The position numbers and the translations under genes were made by a program. Under the pieces are notes generated by a model, which was not told the DNA's origin, did no database searches, and worked only from the letters and a program-made list of their open reading frames with translations. This document shows positions 1-9,165 of a stretch of DNA of 64,000 bases, piece by piece. Origin of the DNA: Actinopolyspora erythraea (GTDB lineage: Bacteria; Actinomycetota; Actinomycetes; Mycobacteriales; Pseudonocardiaceae); assembly GCF_002263515.1 (NCBI RefSeq), contig NZ_CP022752.1, positions 186,001 through 250,000 on the forward strand, in the 5' to 3' direction. How positions within the stretch are numbered: the first letter of the stretch is position 1; each line of letters starts with the position of its first letter.

Positions 1-775
1 GGGCCGACATGCGCAGTCGTTTCATCAACATCTTGCCCATGTCGAGCTCGGCCTTGCGGCCACCCTGCATCCCGATCACCGCCAGGTGCCCGTCGGCGGC
101 GAGCGCGCTGAGGTTGCGGTCCAGGTACGAGCCGCCCATGTTGTCCAGGATCACGTTCGCGCCGCCGAGCCGTTTGACCTCGGCCACGAAGTCCTGCTCG
201 CGGTAGTCGACGGCCGGCTCGGCGCCGAGCTCCTCGCACAGCCGCAGGCCCGGGCCACCGCCAGCCGTGGCGACCACCTCGGCTCCCAGGGCGCGTCCGA
301 GCTGGATCGCGCAGGTACCGATGCCGCCGGAACCGCCGTGCACCAGCAGCAGCTGGCCCCGCTCCAGCCCCGCCTCGCGCACGATGTTGGACCACACCGT
401 GCAGACGACCTCGGGCAGTCCCGCCGCGTCCACCGGGTCCACGCCCGTGGGGATCGGCAGCAACTGGGTGACGGGCACGATCACTCGTTCGGCGTAGCCG
501 CCGCCCGCCAGCAGGGCGCACACCGCGTCACCGGGTCGCCATCCGGTGACGTCCGCGCCCACCTCGGCGATGGTTCCGGAGCACTCCAGCCCCAGCAGTT
601 CACTGGCGCCCTCGGGGGGCGGGTAGGAGCCCTGGCGCTGTGCCACGTCCGCCCGGTTCACGCCCGCCGCCGTGACGTCGACGGCCACCTCCCCGGGGCC
701 GGGTTCCGGGGTCGGTACTTCGCGCCACTCCATGACATGGGGTTCGCCGGCTTCGCGGATGGTGATCGCGTACAT
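1..775 (-). CDS. NAD(P)H:quinone oxidoreductase-like, 3' end cut by window
   Basis: The frame opens at ATG 775 (MYAITIREAGEP) and runs off the window at position 1, so about 258 N-terminal residues are visible of the roughly 325 usual in the family. The first 120 residues form a GroES-like fold, followed by a Rossmann dinucleotide motif HGGSGGIG at residues 146-153. Catalytic-zinc cysteines of alcohol dehydrogenases are not seen, which fits the zinc-less PIG3/QOR group that reduces quinones with NADPH in the cytoplasm. It is divergent from the downstream peptidase gene. No strong ribosome site precedes the start. The exact substrate cannot be read from sequence. Confidence 0.85.
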   Translation of the reverse strand, partial: MYAITIREAGEPHVMEWREVPTPEPGPGEVAVDVTAAGVNRADVAQRQGSYPPPEGASELLGLECSGTIAEVGADVTGWRPGDAVCALLAGGGYAERVIVPVTQLLPIPTGVDPVDAAGLPEVVCTVWSNIVREAGLERGQLLLVHGGSGGIGTCAIQLGRALGAEVVATAGGGPGLRLCEELGAEPAVDYREQDFVAEVKRLGGANVILDNMGGSYLDRNLSALAADGHLAVIGMQGGRKAELDMGKMLMKRLRMSA

Positions 776-1052
776 GTTCCCGACCGTAGCGCCGAGCGGC
801 TCCTCCCGAGGTGGTGACCACCCCGGCGTTCGGCGTGTCGGCGGAATCCGGGGCGTTTCGCGGAATTGTCGCTCCCGCCTCAGGGACGCGTTTCGGGAAA
901 AACGGGAAATGTATTCGTGCATCCCGTTCCGCCGCCGGAACGGGGAGTTCGCCGCGTCCGGAATGTGCTCTCGCCCGTTGTGGAGTCTTGACTCGGAAGG
1001 GGAGTGTTATGAACTCTTGACCGGCACGTATTCACCCGATACGGGGAGCAAG

Positions 1053-2573
1053 ATGAGAGTGCACAACGTCCGATCAGGACGCTTCGTCGCCGCGCTGCTC
1101 GCGGCGGGCGCGACCGCCGCCTTCACGGCGGCCCCTGCCACCGCGACCCCGGCGACGAGCTCCGGGCTCAACGTCAACGACGTGAACCGTCATCTGGTCG
1201 CCTTGCAGCGAATCGCCGAGCGCAACGACGGCACACGTGCTTCGGGTACCCCCGGGTACCAGGCCAGCGTGGACTACGTCGCGGGCAAACTCCGCCGCGC
1301 GGGCTACGAAGTGTCCACTCCCGACTTCGATTTCACCAAGTACCAGCTCGACTCGGTCGAGCTGGCCGTGGCGGGCTCTCCCGTCGAGGCCGGTGCGATG
1401 GAGTACTCGCCCGCGACGCCGGACGGAGGGGTGCGGGCCCCGCTGTCGGTCACGCCGGTGGACGACTCCACCGGGTGCCAGGCCGCCGACTACGAGGGCA
1501 AGGACGTCACCGGCACCATCACGCTCATCAAGCGCGGTGCCTGCACTTTCGCCAAGAAGCAGCGGATCGCCGCCGAGCACGGTGCCGAAGCGGCGGTCAT
1601 CTACAACAACGTCGAGGGCGCGCTCAACGGCACCCTCGGGGGCGGTGACGCGGGTGTCATCCCCACGGCCTCGGTCAGCAAGGCCGTCGGGGCAGAGCTG
1701 GTCGCCAAGGAGGGCGAGAGCGCCTCGCTGACCCTGGACGCCACCTTCGACGAGATCACGACCGAGAACGTGATCGCCGAGACCCGCACCGGCCGCAAGG
1801 ACAACGTGGTGATGGCGGGTGCCCACCTCGACAGCGTGGACGAGGGCGCGGGCATCAACGACAACGGCACCGGCAGCGCGGCGCTGCTGGAAACCGCCCT
1901 GGAGATGGGCGGGAGCCCGGACGTCAACAACGCGGTGCGCTTCGCCTGGTGGGGCGCGGAGGAGTCCGGCCTGATCGGCTCGACGAAGTACGTCAACGGG
2001 CTGACCTTCGAGCAGCAGCTCGACATCGCCATGTACCTGAACTTCGACATGATCGGCTCGCCGAACGCCGGTTACTTCACCTACGACGGTGACGACTCGG
2101 ACGGAGTGGGCGCGGGCCCCGGGCCGTACGGTTCGGCGCAGATCGAGCGGGACTTCACCGAGGCGATGAAGCGTCAGGGCGTCGAGGTCGAGGGCACCGA
2201 CTTCAACGGTCGCTCGGACTACGGGCAGTTCATCGCCGTGGGTATTCCCGCCGGAGGCCTGTTCACCGGTGCCGGGGGGATCAAGACCGAGGCCCAGGCC
2301 GCCAAGTGGGGCGGTGAAGCCGGTGCGGCCTACGACCCGAACTACCACGAGGCCGCCGACGACCTCGGCAACGTCGACCGCACCGCCCTGATCCGCAACA
2401 CCAGGGCCATGGCCGACGTGGTCACCCACTACGGAGAGACCACCGAGGAGGTCAACGGCATGCGGAGCAGGGCCGAACGCGCCCAGGCGCGGAGCATGGC
2501 CATGGCGCGCCCCATGAGCGCCGCGACGCACACCGAATCCCACGGGCACTCCTGCCAGCTTCCGCTGAAGTGA
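1053..2573 (+). CDS. Secreted M28 zinc aminopeptidase with PA domain
   Basis: A 506-residue exported peptidase. ATG 1053 follows GGGGAG and begins a Sec-type signal (MRVHNVRSGRF, hydrophobic core, cleavage near ATATPATSS). A protease-associated domain covers about residues 130-230. The M28 metal site is complete: His258, Asp270, Glu303 (general base), Glu304, Asp332 and His432. This matches Streptomyces griseus aminopeptidase / aminopeptidase Y relatives, which remove N-terminal residues from extracellular peptides using two zinc ions. The last 60 residues are a Met/Ala/Arg-rich tail ending in a His- and Cys-containing segment, not part of the catalytic fold. The frame is open upstream to 672, but no start there precedes a signal peptide. 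Confidence 0.93.
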   Translation: MRVHNVRSGRFVAALLAAGATAAFTAAPATATPATSSGLNVNDVNRHLVALQRIAERNDGTRASGTPGYQASVDYVAGKLRRAGYEVSTPDFDFTKYQLDSVELAVAGSPVEAGAMEYSPATPDGGVRAPLSVTPVDDSTGCQAADYEGKDVTGTITLIKRGACTFAKKQRIAAEHGAEAAVIYNNVEGALNGTLGGGDAGVIPTASVSKAVGAELVAKEGESASLTLDATFDEITTENVIAETRTGRKDNVVMAGAHLDSVDEGAGINDNGTGSAALLETALEMGGSPDVNNAVRFAWWGAEESGLIGSTKYVNGLTFEQQLDIAMYLNFDMIGSPNAGYFTYDGDDSDGVGAGPGPYGSAQIERDFTEAMKRQGVEVEGTDFNGRSDYGQFIAVGIPAGGLFTGAGGIKTEAQAAKWGGEAGAAYDPNYHEAADDLGNVDRTALIRNTRAMADVVTHYGETTEEVNGMRSRAERAQARSMAMARPMSAATHTESHGHSCQLPLK

Positions 2574-2625
2574 TCCGGTTGTCGTAGGGCCGGATTCACG
2601 ACGCGGTCGCTCGGTCGGTGAATCG

Positions 2626-2658
2626 ACGGTTGGGGCGTCCTCGGGGCGCCCCAACCGT
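2626..2658. terminator. Intrinsic hairpin between convergent genes
   Basis: A 12-bp perfect stem (ACGGTTGGGGCG with its complement) and a 9-nt loop lie between the M28 peptidase and the convergent ABC permease. It probably serves both genes. Confidence 0.8.
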
Positions 2659-2800
2659 TTCCGTTCGCGCGCTCCGCACGGGACAGCGGATCCGTCGACG
2701 TCAATTCCCCTACCTACTCGATGTCGGGGCACCCGCTCACGAGACGTGCGAGAGGTTCCGCCACCCACACCCGCGAGCGAACCGAGCCGTCGAGCCTCCG

Positions 2801-3585
2801 CTAGTCCAGGGCGCGGCGCAGGAAGAACCTTATTCCCAGGACGCCGAAGACCGCGCAGGCTCCCAGCAGGGCCAGCACGCACACCCACGGCGCCATGTGC
2901 GGCACGCCCGGCAGCAGCGCTCCGCGCATACCCTCGCTGACATAGGTCAGCGGGTTGAAGGCGCAGAGGATCTGGAACCAGCGCAGCTGGTCGAGCTGCG
3001 CCCAGGGAAACTGGCTCGCGCCGGTGAAGATCAGCGGAGCCAGGATCACGGCGAACATGATGTTGATCCGCCGCGGTGGTACGGCCGCCCCCACGGTGAG
3101 GCCCACGGCCCGCCCACCAGCGAGCCGAGCACCATGCACAGCACCGCGAACGGCAGTCCGGACAGGTCCCAGGTGACGTTTCCCAGCATCAGCAGCCCGA
3201 TCGGGAACATCAACAGCGCCGCGAACAGCCCCCGCAGCGCGCCGAAGAGCATCTTCTCCACGGCCACCCAGGTGATCGGCAGCGGGGCGAGCAGTCTGTC
3301 CTCGATCTCGCGCGAGTACGAGAAGTCCAGCACCAGGGGGAACGAGGTGTTCTGCAGTGCCACGAGGAAGGCGTTGAGCGCGATCATCCCCGGCAGCAGG
3401 ATCTGGGCGTAACCGGGCTGGGTGTAGCCGAGCTGGCCCAGCACCTTGCCGAAGATGAACAGCAGGGCCACCGGCTGCACCAGCACCTGTGCCAGGAAGC
3501 TGGGCATCTCGCGTCCGGTGACGAACACGTCCCTGCCGAGCACCGCCCAGAAGGCGCGTAACGAACTCTGTGCCGTGGTTGTCAT
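2801..3585 (-). pseudogene. ABC-2 type export permease (DrrB-like), frameshifted
   Basis: Two overlapping minus-strand frames together give one ABC-2 permease of about 260 residues, the usual length. Frame one (ATG 3585, MTTTAQSSLRAF) carries the N-terminal membrane segments and ends with LCMVLGSLVGG. Frame two resumes with GLTVGAAVPPRRINIMFAV and carries the remaining segments to the stop at 2801. The switch is at 3109-3111 in a G/C run, where one added base would restore a single frame. The start overlaps the ATPase stop by 4 nt (ATGA), so the pair was one transporter. Either the gene is broken or the sequence has a one-base error. Confidence 0.85.
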
Positions 3586-4568
3586 CGCAGGTCCCTGCCG
3601 GTCAGCTCGATGAAGACGTCCTCCAGGCTCGCCGAGCCGGGTGAGAGGTCGCTGACCACGACGTCGTGTTCGTGCAGCTTGGCCGCCACCGGGCCCAGCA
3701 GCGAGCCGGGGTCGGCGTCGACGTAGAGCCGCAGCGCGATCTCCTGGGCCGTGCCGTCGGCGGTGGCCGAACCGCTCAGGGGCTCGACCCGCCGTACGCC
3801 CGGGAGTTCGGCGAGCAGCTCGGTGAGCTTGTCCCGGTCGGCACCGTTCGGGCGGATCCGGGTGTCGACGGTTCCGCTGCCGGGCAGCGATTTGATCAGT
3901 GCGGCGGGGGTGTCCACGGTGAGCATCCTGCCGTGGTCCACCACGCCCACGCGGTCCGAGAGTTTTTCGGCCTCTTTCATGTCGTGCGTGGTGAGCACCA
4001 CGGTCACCCCTTCGGCGCGCAGGTCGTTGATCCGGTCGTGCACGAACAGCCTCGCCTGCGGGTCGAGGCCGGTGGACGGTTCGTCCAGGAACAGCACTTC
4101 GGGGTGGTGGATCAGGGCTCTGGCGATCATCAGCCGCTGTGCCTGGCCGCCGGACAGGTCGTCGACGCGTGCCCTGGACTTGTCCGCCAGTCCCATCCTC
4201 TCCAGCAGCTCGTTCGCCAGCGCGTGTCGCTCGGCGCGTCCGATCCCGTGGTAGGAGGCGTGGAACAGCAGGTTCTGCCTGACGTTCAGCGAGCGGTCGA
4301 GGTTGACCCGCTGCGGTACCACCGCGACCTTGCTCCTGGCCGTGACGGGGTCACGTGCCACGTCCACTCCGCCGATCGCGGCGTATCCGCCGGTGAGCAC
4401 GATGCGGGTGGTCAGAATGCCCACGGTGGTGGTCTTACCCGCCCCGTTGGGCCCCAGCAGCCCGAAGATCTCGCCCGGCGACACCCGGAAACTCAGGCCG
4501 TCCACCGCGTTGTGCGCGCTCTTCGGGTAGTGCTTGACCAGGTCCGTGACTTCGACCGCGGCAGTCAC
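3582..4568 (-). CDS. ABC exporter ATPase, DrrA-like
   Basis: A 328-residue nucleotide-binding subunit starting at GTG 4568 behind AGGGGGA. It has Walker A GPNGAGKTTT (near residue 40), Q-loop, signature LSGGQ, Walker B VLFLDEP and switch His in TTHD. The C-terminal 90-residue extension is typical of DrrA/CcmA-type drug and antibiotic exporters. It powers the permease encoded immediately downstream with a 4-nt overlap. If the permease frameshift is real, this ATPase lacks its partner. The substrate is unknown. Confidence 0.93.
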   Translation of the reverse strand: MTAAVEVTDLVKHYPKSAHNAVDGLSFRVSPGEIFGLLGPNGAGKTTTVGILTTRIVLTGGYAAIGGVDVARDPVTARSKVAVVPQRVNLDRSLNVRQNLLFHASYHGIGRAERHALANELLERMGLADKSRARVDDLSGGQAQRLMIARALIHHPEVLFLDEPSTGLDPQARLFVHDRINDLRAEGVTVVLTTHDMKEAEKLSDRVGVVDHGRMLTVDTPAALIKSLPGSGTVDTRIRPNGADRDKLTELLAELPGVRRVEPLSGSATADGTAQEIALRLYVDADPGSLLGPVAAKLHEHDVVVSDLSPGSASLEDVFIELTGRDLR

Positions 4569-4775
4569 CCGTCCCCCTAACAGGACTTCGTCGTCTCGTT
4601 GAAGTTTTCCGGCCCGGGTGACGTGGTGTCACGTGGCGGAACCCCTCGCCGGTGGTTCTCCCCGGCGGGTCGCGCGAGTCGTGCGGTGGGAACCACGGGA
4701 CGAGCGGCGCACGGGTGCGATTGTACGCCGTGAACCGGTGAACGAGGTCGACTTTCGCCCGCCCTCGGCCCCCTG

Positions 4776-4804
4776 TTGGCGTAGTGGCCGGCTAGGGCTA
4801 CCCT
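4776..4804 (+). promoter_or_regulatory. Promoter of tRNA-Ser(TGA)
   Basis: A -35 TTGGCG (4776-4781), a 17-bp spacer and a -10 TACCCT (4799-4804) end seven bases before the tRNA 5' end. This is the expected spacing for the housekeeping sigma factor. Confidence 0.65.
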
Positions 4805-4811
4805 ACTGCGC

Positions 4812-4899
4812 GGAAGCGTGGCAGAGCGGCCTAATGCACTCGCCTTGAAAGCGAGCGGTCCGAGAGGGCCCGGGGGTTCGAATCCCCCCGCTTCCGCCA
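4812..4899 (+). tRNA. tRNA-Ser (anticodon TGA)
   Basis: Acceptor GGAAGCG pairs with CGCTTCC, followed by discriminator G and an encoded CCA. The anticodon loop CTTGAAA gives TGA. A long variable arm and TTCGAAT T-loop confirm a class II serine tRNA (88 nt with CCA). It reads UCA and wobble UCN codons. Confidence 0.97.
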
Positions 4900-5553
4900 G
4901 TGCGAGCAGGGGAGACGGCACCCGGTGGGCGGGCGCTCCGCCGGGCTTCATCCGGTTCCGTCTCGGCTTTCGTCCCAGTTGCCCTCATCGAGGGGAGTCG
5001 GGGTTCTCGTTCGGTCCCTCCGGGTGAGGTCCGAGCCCCGTCTCTGTGTCGGTGCCCGGCGCGGGCAGGTCCTCCGGCCGGAGGACCTCGTGGAGACGGG
5101 GTGGGGCCACTCGTCGTCCCGCGCGGTTCGCTGCCCGGACGGCCGGGCCGGGATGGACCGTTCCGGCTCATCCGTCGGGCGGGTCCGGGTCGGCAGCCGC
5201 TCGGCCTTCGCGAGATCGGTTTTCTGAATTTTCATCCTGAAGCGTGAGTTCGCGTCATTCGTTCGGGTGAAAATTCGATCCCGCTGAAGTGAAAAACGCT
5301 TCGTGTCGAGGGGTTCGAGATCGAGTATCACGGTTGTTTGCCCAGGTGATCGGTTTTGGGGCGTAATTTTTCCGCAGTGTGTGAACCGCGGACTCGCGAT
5401 TGCTATACATCGGTGATCGGTTAGCGTTCGCTCGGAATCTGGTCATGCACTTGAGTCAGTTCCGCTCCGGATCGCACTCGGGGCCGGTGGTCCCGGCCCG
5501 CGAGGAGATCGGTGCACACCGCGAAGGCAGCCACGGCCGCAAGGACGTTCGCA
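4900..5553 (+). other. 654-bp non-coding stretch with a candidate promoter
   Basis: No ORF with a ribosome site or recognisable protein is seen. Bases 5220-5410 are noticeably richer in A+T than the surroundings. A candidate -10 TATACAT at 5404-5410, with a weak -35-like TGTGAA 18 bp upstream, may drive the L,D-transpeptidase gene. Confidence 0.45.
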
Positions 5554-6393
5554 ATGGAGTTCTCGAGAGTCGAGTTCCACCGCAAGGGCTCCGGTCCCAC
5601 CGGGTCCCGTCGTCGTGTCGTGGCTGTACTCGGCCTCCTGCTCGTCGTGTTCACCACCGGCTGTTCGCAGGCCATGTCCGAGTCGGGGCGGGTCGACGAA
5701 CCCCGGCAGTCGACCCGGCGGGCGAAGGTGGACCTTTCCGCGCTTCCGGAGGCCACCACTTTCGGAACGACCCCCGCGGCTCCTTCCGATCCGGCACCGC
5801 GTTCCGGCACCGACGGCGTGGTGCTGCGTGTGGAACGGGACATCGCGGTCCACGATTCCGTGGGTGGCGAGGCGATCGCGCGACTACCCGCGACCCAGTT
5901 CGAATCACCGACCTGGGTTCCGATAGTCGCCGAACGCGGTGATTGGGCACGAGTTCTGTTGCCTTCGCGCCCGAACGGTTCGACCGGTTGGGTTCGGTTG
6001 GGAACCGAGAAAGTGCACAAGGCGCACTCCCCGTACGTCGTCGACGTAGACGTGGGGAACCGCCGGCTGGCGGTACTCGAAGATGGTCGGGAGATCGGCT
6101 CCTGGAGCGTCGGGGTCGGTTCCGCGGATACGCCGACTCCGAGGGGGCGGACGTTCATCCTCGCCTCCATCAAGGAGACGGTCAGCGATTTCAGCCCGAT
6201 CATCCTCCCGCTCGGGACACACTCCGAGACCTACACCACGTACGGCGGTGGTCCCGGAACCGTCGCTCTGCACGGCTGGCCGGATCCCGAGGTCTTCGGC
6301 GCTCCGAGCAGCGACGGCTGTGTCCGAGTTCCCGGTGACGCGCTGCGGTTACTGCGGTCGCTGCCGTTGGGGACGCTTGTCCGGTTGCGCTGA
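5554..6393 (+). CDS. L,D-transpeptidase lipoprotein (YkuD domain)
   Basis: A 279-residue cell-envelope enzyme. ATG 5554 follows AAGGA at good spacing; an in-frame GTG at 5512 with GAGGAG is an alternative giving 14 more residues. The N-terminus has a basic region, a hydrophobic segment and a lipobox ending at Cys37 (FTTGC), so it is probably lipid-anchored. The middle has an SH3-like stretch. The C-terminal YkuD domain carries His240 (HGW) and catalytic Cys256 in SSDGCVRV. The family forms 3-3 meso-DAP cross-links in peptidoglycan, characteristic of actinobacterial polar growth. The next gene encodes a chaplin-like surface protein. Confidence 0.92.
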   Translation: MEFSRVEFHRKGSGPTGSRRRVVAVLGLLLVVFTTGCSQAMSESGRVDEPRQSTRRAKVDLSALPEATTFGTTPAAPSDPAPRSGTDGVVLRVERDIAVHDSVGGEAIARLPATQFESPTWVPIVAERGDWARVLLPSRPNGSTGWVRLGTEKVHKAHSPYVVDVDVGNRRLAVLEDGREIGSWSVGVGSADTPTPRGRTFILASIKETVSDFSPIILPLGTHSETYTTYGGGPGTVALHGWPDPEVFGAPSSDGCVRVPGDALRLLRSLPLGTLVRLR

Positions 6394-6466
6394 GTGGGAG
6401 GACGGTGAGGCGTTCTCCGCGGCTCACCGTGCGAAATCCGCAGTATTCGATGAAGGAAGTGTGAGA

Positions 6467-6949
6467 GTGGCTAAGAAGACATACTTCGCGGGAAGCGTGG
6501 CCGCGACGGCGGGTCTCCTGATCGCGGGCACCCCGGCCCTGGCCGACACGGTGGACAACGACGGCATCAACGTCGTCAACGACAACAACGCGAGCGTTCT
6601 GCCGATCCAGCTCTGCGGTAACGACGTCGCCGTGCTGGGAGTGGTCGCCGAAGTTCTGGCGGCGGAGTCCTCCGAGTGCGTCAACGCGCCGGTCGTCGAC
6701 CACCCCTCGACCGGTGACCACGGCGACAAGCCGGACAAGCCTGACGAGCCCGAGAAGCCCGAGAAGCCCGAGAAGCCGGACGAGCCGGAGCAGCCGGACG
6801 AGCCCGAGCAGCCCGACGACGAGGGCGACAAGCCGGACAAGCCCGAGAAGCCCGAGAAACCCGAGCAGCCCGAGGACGAGGACGACAAGGAGCTTCCTTC
6901 CGCTCCCACTCCGGTGAGCCACGAGGGGCACGCGGCCGTCACGGGCTGA
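6467..6949 (+). CDS. Secreted chaplin-like protein with acidic Pro-rich repeat tail
   Basis: A 160-residue exported protein. GTG 6467 is chosen because AAGGA lies 9 nt upstream. A signal peptide (MAKKTYFAGS, cleavage after ALA) is followed by a segment PIQLCGNDVAVLGVVAE and a second Cys 21 residues later (SECVN). This resembles the chaplin pattern of paired cysteines around CGN-x-V-x-V-x-G. The C-terminal half is a tandem repeat of Pro with Glu, Asp and Lys (PEKPEKPEKPD type) that could span or bind the wall. Chaplins form amphipathic amyloid coats on aerial hyphae. The divergent spacing and the tail make membership in that family tentative. Confidence 0.65.
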   Translation: MAKKTYFAGSVAATAGLLIAGTPALADTVDNDGINVVNDNNASVLPIQLCGNDVAVLGVVAEVLAAESSECVNAPVVDHPSTGDHGDKPDKPDEPEKPEKPEKPDEPEQPDEPEQPDDEGDKPDKPEKPEKPEQPEDEDDKELPSAPTPVSHEGHAAVTG

Positions 6950-6960
6950 CATCCGCGAAC

Positions 6961-7000
6961 CGGGACTCCGCGACCGTCACGCGACGGACGCGGAGTCCCG
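6961..7000. terminator. Bidirectional hairpin
   Basis: A 12-bp perfect stem (CGGGACTCCGCG and complement, 16-nt loop) separates the convergent chaplin-like gene and pat; TTCCGTT follows on the plus side. Confidence 0.8.
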
Positions 7001-7017
7001 TTCCGTTCTCCCCGAGT

Positions 7018-8070
7018 TCATCCCTCGAACGATGCGGCGGCGCTGAGCATCGCGTCGTTCTCCTCCCGCTTGCCGATGGTGATCCGCACCCCCGATCCGC
7101 CGAAGGCACGCACCACCACCTTCGCCGCCGCGCAGTGCTCGTCGAACGCACCGCTCCGCTCTCCGAGCGGCAGCCACACGAAGTTCGCTTGCGTGGGAGG
7201 GACCTCGTAACCGAGTTCGAGCAGCGCGTCACGTACCCGGCTGCGTTCCGCCGCGACCTCGGCACACCGCCGCTCCAGTTCGGCGGTGGCCCCCAGCGAG
7301 GCGACCGCCGCCCGCTGGGCCACGGCACTCACGCTGAACGGGATGTAGACCTTGCGCAACGCCGTGGTGATCTCGGGGTTCCCCACCGCGTAACCGACCC
7401 GCAGCCCCGCCAGTCCGTAGGCCTTCGAGAAGGTCCGCATGGATACCACGTTGTCCCACTGCCGAGTGAGTTCCACGCCGTCCGGGGCCTCGGGGTCGGT
7501 CACGAACTCCCGGTAGGCCTCGTCCAGTACCACCACCACCTCCGAAGGAACACGCCGCAGGAAGTCCTCCAGCTCCTCCCCGCGCAGCGAGGTTCCGGTG
7601 GGGTTGTTGGGAGTGCAGACGAAGACCACCCGGGTCGCCGGTGTGATCGCGGCCAACATCCCTTCCAGATCCAGCGCGTGTTCACCGGTGAGTGGGACAC
7701 GTACCTCCTCGGCCCCAGCCACCCTGGTGAGGATCGGGTACGCCTCGAAGGAGCGCCACGGGAAGACGACCTCGTCACCCGGTCCGCAGGTGGCCTGCAC
7801 GATCTGCTGGCACAGCGCCACGGAGCCACAGCCCACCGCGATGCGCTCGGTGGGCACCTCCAGCCGCTCGCTCAACGTCGCCACGAGTTCGGTGGCGGCC
7901 ATGTCGGGGTAGCGGTGCACCTCGTGCGCCGCGTTCGTGATGGCGTCCACCACGCTCGGCAACGGCCCGCCGGAGACCTCGTTGCTCGCCAGCTTGATCG
8001 ACCCGGGCACTGTTCTACCCGCGACGTAGGCGGGAAGTTCGTCGAGGTCGGAACGGATGCGCACGCTCAT
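7018..8070 (-). CDS. pat: Aromatic/histidinol-phosphate aminotransferase
   Basis: A 350-residue PLP enzyme of fold type I. ATG 8070 follows AAGGAG, giving MSVRIRSDLDELPAY. It has the cofactor-phosphate and substrate motifs CTPNNPTGT, an Asp/Tyr pair DEAYREF, and the Schiff-base lysine in TFSKAYGLAGLRVGY. The gene is not in a his cluster. Its length and the neighbourhood resemble mycobacterial Pat/HisC2, which aminates phenylpyruvate and related keto acids. This fits with tyrA further along the window. HisC activity cannot be excluded from sequence. Confidence 0.88.
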   Translation of the reverse strand: MSVRIRSDLDELPAYVAGRTVPGSIKLASNEVSGGPLPSVVDAITNAAHEVHRYPDMAATELVATLSERLEVPTERIAVGCGSVALCQQIVQATCGPGDEVVFPWRSFEAYPILTRVAGAEEVRVPLTGEHALDLEGMLAAITPATRVVFVCTPNNPTGTSLRGEELEDFLRRVPSEVVVVLDEAYREFVTDPEAPDGVELTRQWDNVVSMRTFSKAYGLAGLRVGYAVGNPEITTALRKVYIPFSVSAVAQRAAVASLGATAELERRCAEVAAERSRVRDALLELGYEVPPTQANFVWLPLGERSGAFDEHCAAAKVVVRAFGGSGVRITIGKREENDAMLSAAASFEG

Positions 8071-8300
8071 TGGCCACTCCTTGCTCTGTTCGTGGCGACT
8101 CGGACGGGCCGCGGTGGGAGACAGTATCCCGCCGTGGCGGGCCCGAAGGGGGTGTGGGATCGTTGTCGCTTCGTTCCCCCGCCCTTCCGCCGGACGGAGC
8201 ACTGGTGGGATGATCCTCCGGGCGTAATGTCGACATTCCTACCGCTCTTTCAGTCACAACACGTTGACGTGTGTTCACCCCGGCGTGGTTACGTGCGAGT

Positions 8301-8993
8301 ATGATCCAAACCAGGACCGAGACGATTGCGCTCACCAACGACACCCGACTTCGGCTGACGGCCGCCGAACCCGAGAACGTAGTCCGAGGCGGGATCGTGG
8401 TCCTGCACGAGGCCGGAGGGGTGACGGAGCGGACGAGGGCGCTGGTCGCCGCGCTCGCCGAGGAGGGCTGGCTCACGGTGGCCCCGCACCTGTATCACCG
8501 GGACGGTGCCGACGAGGACGAGTCGGCCGGGTTGGCCGAACAGGTGAGCGGACTTTCCGGTGACTCCGTGCTGGCCGACACCGACGCCGCTTTCGTGTGG
8601 TTGGCCGACCGTGGGGTCTCCACTGATCGTCAGGGCATCATCGGGTTCGACGTTGGCGGCAGCGCGGCGCTGCTGGTGGCTTCGAACAGGCGTCTGGGAG
8701 CGGCGGTGACCGTGGGCGGCGACGGGATCGCCGCTCCGCTGTCGGAGGGCTTCCCGCCGCTGGTCGACATCGCCGGGGAGCTGAGCTGCCCGTGGTTGGG
8801 CCTCTACGGCGAGGCGGACACGAACACCGGCGGAGCGGAACTCGACAAGCTGCGCGCCGCCGCGGCGGCAGCCGAGGCGGTCACCGACGTGGTGCGCTAC
8901 CCGAAGGCCGACCACCGCTTCGACGCCGACCCGGACTCGGCGAAGGAGGCGTGGCAGCGGGCCCGCAACTGGCTCGACGTGCACCTACGCTGA
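8301..8993 (+). CDS. Dienelactone-hydrolase-like alpha/beta hydrolase, altered nucleophile
   Basis: A 230-residue alpha/beta hydrolase. ATG 8301 lacks a Shine-Dalgarno sequence. A TTGACG (8264-8269) and TTACGT (8289-8294) pair suggests a near-leaderless transcript; GTG 8271 is an alternative start. The strand and loop order matches dienelactone hydrolase: VVLHEAGG near residue 35, nucleophile elbow, Asp173 and His205 (KADHRFD). The elbow reads GFDVGG, putting Asp117 where the family usually has Cys (GFCxGG). The family hydrolyses dienelactones in aromatic degradation, but no such pathway genes are nearby. Function is uncertain. Confidence 0.75.
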   Translation: MIQTRTETIALTNDTRLRLTAAEPENVVRGGIVVLHEAGGVTERTRALVAALAEEGWLTVAPHLYHRDGADEDESAGLAEQVSGLSGDSVLADTDAAFVWLADRGVSTDRQGIIGFDVGGSAALLVASNRRLGAAVTVGGDGIAAPLSEGFPPLVDIAGELSCPWLGLYGEADTNTGGAELDKLRAAAAAAEAVTDVVRYPKADHRFDADPDSAKEAWQRARNWLDVHLR

Positions 8994-9165
8994 CCGGGAA
9001 CCTTTCGGTGACCCCTCCCGGGCGTGCTCGCCCGGTGGAGTCCCCTCCGGGGCCGCTGTTGTGGCGGGGGCTTCGAATGGGTGGCGGACCGGGACAACGT
9101 CGTCCCCCGAAGTGTCCGGGTGTCACATGTAGCCCCATGAGGTGTCGGTGGGTTAGGAAGCGGTT

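Noticed and set aside
1074..2888. 604-residue minus-strand ORF
   Set aside because: Antisense shadow of the M28 peptidase; no motifs and no ribosome site.
6720..6890. CRISPR-like tandem repeats
   Set aside because: Repeats are in-frame PEKP-type codons within a secreted protein and have no spacers. No CRISPR array was seen in the window.
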